This document shows, piece after piece, positions 61,072 through 64,000 of a stretch of 64,000 nucleotides of DNA. Position numbers and translations under genes: made by a program. Source of the DNA: an uncultured Verrucomicrobiales bacterium (lineage in GTDB: Bacteria > Verrucomicrobiota > Verrucomicrobiia > Verrucomicrobiales > Akkermansiaceae); the NCBI GenBank assembly GCA_949373085.1, contig CASICJ010000008.1, forward strand, positions 45,318-109,317, written 5' to 3'. The stretch's first letter is position 1. The number at the start of each line of letters is the position of its first letter. The notes under the pieces were generated by a model. It worked only from the letters and a program-made list of their open reading frames with translations, had not been told where the DNA came from and did not search any database.

Positions 61072-64000
61072 ATGAAAAGATTCTGCGCCCACTTAATGGC
61101 TGTCTTGTTTGTTTCTTGTGGTTTTGCTTTTGGGCAAGATCCTTCTTTCCAAGTCATTGAAGGCAACTTCACATGGCAGGAAGCAAAGGCTGATGCTGAA
61201 ACTCGGGGAGGCCGTCTAGCTGTGCTTAACACGCAGGCAAAAATCAACTATGTTAAATCATATCTCACCCCGAGTGATTCTTCTGTTTATATAGGTCTTA
61301 CCGACGAGGTTCAAGAAGGTCAATGGAAGTGGATTACAGGAGAGGTTCTTGAAAGCAACAATTGGTTAAACAACCAACCTGGTGGCGGTACAAGTGAAAA
61401 CTATGCTATCATCTATCCCAATCAGTCTTCCGGTTGGAATGATTTACCGACAGGTCTTAAAAGAGCTTATCTTTTAGAGACTGGCTTCCTTCCCGTGAAA
61501 GAGCCAACCTTCCAAATCATCCAAGGAGGTTTCACATGGCAGGAAGCTAAGGCAGATGCTGAGGCTCAAAGGTGGGCAGTTAGCTACCTTGAACACTCAG
61601 GACAAAATTGATGCTGCCAAAACTTATTTAGATGGCCTTTCATCCCAGCAGATTGGTGAAGCGTGGATTGGTCTCACAAATAATCACTTAGATACTGGCT
61701 CTATAAGGAATCGGCCTAACGAATACCTGTGGGTCACAGGAGAAGGGCTTACTGCTAGCAACTGGCATTCGAATGCACCTAATAACGCGGGCGGTAATGG
61801 TGGTGGTGGGGCCACAGCCGCAAAACTTATGCGTTGGAGTGGTGGTTCCGTGTATGGGTGGGATGATGATTTCGTAGACCTTCGAAGGAACTATCTTTTA
61901 GAAATACTCGACCAGACTCCAGCGGCCCCAAGCATCACGTTTTATCCGTCAGACGGCTCTAATGGAGTAGGAATCAATGCCACTGTAACCGCCGAGCGAG
62001 TCGAGGATCGGTTTGGGGTGGCTAACAAAGCTTTCAAGCTCAGTGGTTCCGCGAGATGGTATTACTGACGAAAACTTTGAGTTGAATGGATCTTCAATGA
62101 GTTTTTCCCTCTGGCTGAAGGTAGATCGAAAATCAAACCGGCACGATACCCTCACGTATATTCCGTTTTGGGGATTAGCGATGGTTGGCCATCGATCAGC
62201 CCTTGAGCATTAACAGGGGAACACGAACATTCTTGCAGGCAGAGACACGACGTAAGAAGTCCGGTGTTCAGACAGACGTGTCTAGGCGCCCAATCCCCCT
62301 TCAATTAGGTTCCTGGTATCATGCGGCGATTCGTGACCAACAATAATCAATACTATTTACACCTAAACGGCAACTTGGTCGGAAGCAATGCAATCTTCAG
62401 ACAAACTCACCGTAACTGGGCCCTAAGTTTTGCGACAGGTTAGGCACCATGGGTGCCTTATGCGGCGGGCGGATTTCTACGGAACACTCGACGAAATAAA
62501 GGTGTATGATTATGCCCTCGATGGCGATTCTATAGAGGCCCTTGCTAACGACCAGTCAACACAGAAAGGAATACGTCTTTCCCAGAATCCGGTAGCTTCA
62601 TACGCTCGCCTTGAGCAAGAGATCTCCATAGAGCTTGGGAAGCGGTATAAAACAATCATCGAGATTGACGGTGAGTATGAAAAACGGTCCGCAGACATGT
62701 TACCTCATTTATGTCCCGGATGCTTCGAATTCAATTTTGACTCTTACACGGTGGATTTTGATGGTTCAATTACGACCATTGAAGGTGTTTTTATCAGCGA
62801 TAAGAACGGAGAATATGATTTATCTATGGCCCTCTGGTCCGTGCCACAATTAAAATTTCGTAAAGTCGAATTAATTGATTTAACCACCCAACAAAATCTT
62901 ATCTCCAACAGTAACTTCGCTGAAGGGTTGCAAGGCTGGAAAGCAAATGGTGGAACCATTGAGCTTTATGATCTTGATGGGCCCGTGAGTTACACTTTGA
63001 CCGAGGCGGCGTCCCCCAATGGCTCAGTCACTGGATATGGCAAGTTTGAGAGCGGCAGCGAAATAACATTAACTGCTACTCCAAGCGTTGGCTACCGCTT
63101 TACAGGTTGGACTGGAGGCGCAAACGGTTCTCAGAATCCTCTATCTGTCACTATGAATCAAGACCTGACAGTTGGAGCCTCTTTTACTCAAGACACGAGA
63201 GACCCAGACGGAGACGGTCTCACAAATTATCAAGAACTTATTACTTATAGCAGCAACCCAAACAGTAGTGATTCTGACGATGATGGGCTATCTGATGGGG
63301 ATGAAGTTAACACCTATCTCAGTAACCCTAATAATAGCGACTCTGATAGTGATGGGATTTCAGATGCTTCTGAGGTTGCTGCAGGCCTTGATCTAAATAC
63401 TGCTGACACCATTGCAAGCGCGGTGGCGTTTTTGACTGAGGAGCTTGCTAATCGCCCGGATGGTTTCGATGAAGCGATGGCCTTAGCGCGTTCAGCTGGG
63501 CAAAATGATGTTACATCAAACCCCTTCCACTTACGGGCTCTACGGGGAATCAGCATACAATGCTATTGTCCTAGAAAGAGACGCCCGATTCCTTGATTCT
63601 GACGAAGATGGCATCACTAACGAAAAGGAAGCAGAACTAGAGACTGACGCATCTAGCGAGACCGTCTTTTATCTGCAAGAGGGACTTGATAGCGCTACCG
63701 CTAATGCACGTGCGGCAGGAAGATCAGATGTGACCAGTAACCCTCTAGATTATGCTCTTACTACAAAGGCTGCCTACGACGGAGTAGTTACAGAAAGAGA
63801 CGCTAGACCAACTCAGGCTGAATCAGATGCAGCGGTGTCGCAGGCCCGGGTTGCCGGGCGAAGCGATGTCATGATAGACCCCGCAAGCTACAGCCTTTTT
63901 TCAGCTGAAGCTTACACAGCAGTTGTTGCAGAAAGAGATGCGAGGCCCTCGCTGGCTGCCTACAACACGGCGATCGTTGAATCACTTGCTACAGGAAGGT
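61072..64000 (+). pseudogene. Secreted C-type lectin/LamG/TSP3 repeat protein, multiply frameshifted, continues past window
   Basis: Start chosen at ATG 61072 (signal RFCAHLMAVLFVSCGFAFG). Order: two C-type lectin domains (FTWQEAKADAETRGGRLAVL; GGQLATLNTQDKIDAAKTYL to WVTGEGLTASNWHSNAPNN); a LamG domain broken over several frames (ELNGSSMSFSLWLKVDRKSN; LHLNGNLVGSNAIF; FYGTLDEIKVYDYALDGDSI); an InlB-like repeat (SEITLTATPSVGYRFTGWTG); TSP3 loops (DPDGDGLTNYQELI, DSDDDGLSDGDEV); then ~40-residue repeats with GRSDVTSNP and VVxERDARP. Frame shifts lie at ~61568, ~62045, ~62170, ~62290-62460 and ~63530. It is probably a large adhesion or glycan-binding surface protein in decay, or disturbed by sequencing errors. 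Confidence 0.75.

Overview
The window looks like a chromosome segment of a marine member of the Verrucomicrobiota, probably near Opitutales/Puniceicoccales (inferred from gene content; there is no rRNA to place it). The evidence is a PVC-type heme-binding CxxCH dehydrogenase fused to cytochrome c, a DUF6807 protein, a DUF1080 protein, two sulfatases, several secreted esterases and polysaccharide lyases, a lamin-tail/CotH surface protein, an SHD1-type domain, and a proteorhodopsin with its retinal-making enzyme. Nearly every protein has a signal peptide or lipobox, which fits a polysaccharide-degrading heterotroph that supplements its energy with light.

Layout. 1-6.5 kb: end of a BCCT osmolyte transporter, a serine hydrolase, a binding-module protein, an SGNH esterase, and a DUF1080 gene truncated by an IS3-family element. 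6.5-15 kb: mostly plus-strand secreted proteins (TolB-like propeller, glycosidase-like propeller, parallel beta-helix, caspase-like peptidase), purT, and a broken type II secretion ATPase. 15-25 kb: TAXI binding protein, a second inverted copy of the IS, a cytochrome c remnant, NTF2-like and YciI-like genes, the rhodopsin-blh operon, a frameshifted NDH-2, and two esterases. 25-37 kb: sulfatase, a TM protein, a very large frameshifted CotH/LTD protein, and a catabolic operon (PVC cytochrome-dehydrogenase, DUF6807, truncated NAD-binding dehydrogenase). 37-52 kb: an accessory region of small proteins, decayed Sel1-repeat modules, gene fragments, intergenic repeats, and a thioredoxin-fold gene with an in-frame UGA at the first Cys of its CxxC. 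52-64 kb: ADP-ribosylglycohydrolase, sulfatase, pectate lyase, an IS remnant, a tRNA-Leu 3' remnant next to a tyrosine integrase, and a heavily frameshifted lectin/LamG/TSP3 repeat protein that runs off the end.

Two observations stand out. First, 42180-42890 reads as a candidate selenoprotein: UGA sits exactly at the catalytic position (UGPC), the reading frame and the family continue on both sides, and a short GGUCA-loop hairpin lies 29 nt downstream. Second, the intergenic regions carry a modular repeat family: module A with core AAAAGCAAATTCCTAGCAG, module B with GAGAGATTTTTTGG, module C with CTAGTGACACAAAGCC. All copies I found point along the plus strand, they usually lie just upstream of genes, and they often sit at junctions with truncated genes. 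Three copies of an integrase 3' end, two of them fused to other genes, show that the region was built by repeated recombination. Several genes contain isolated single-base indels, which may be real decay or residual sequencing error.
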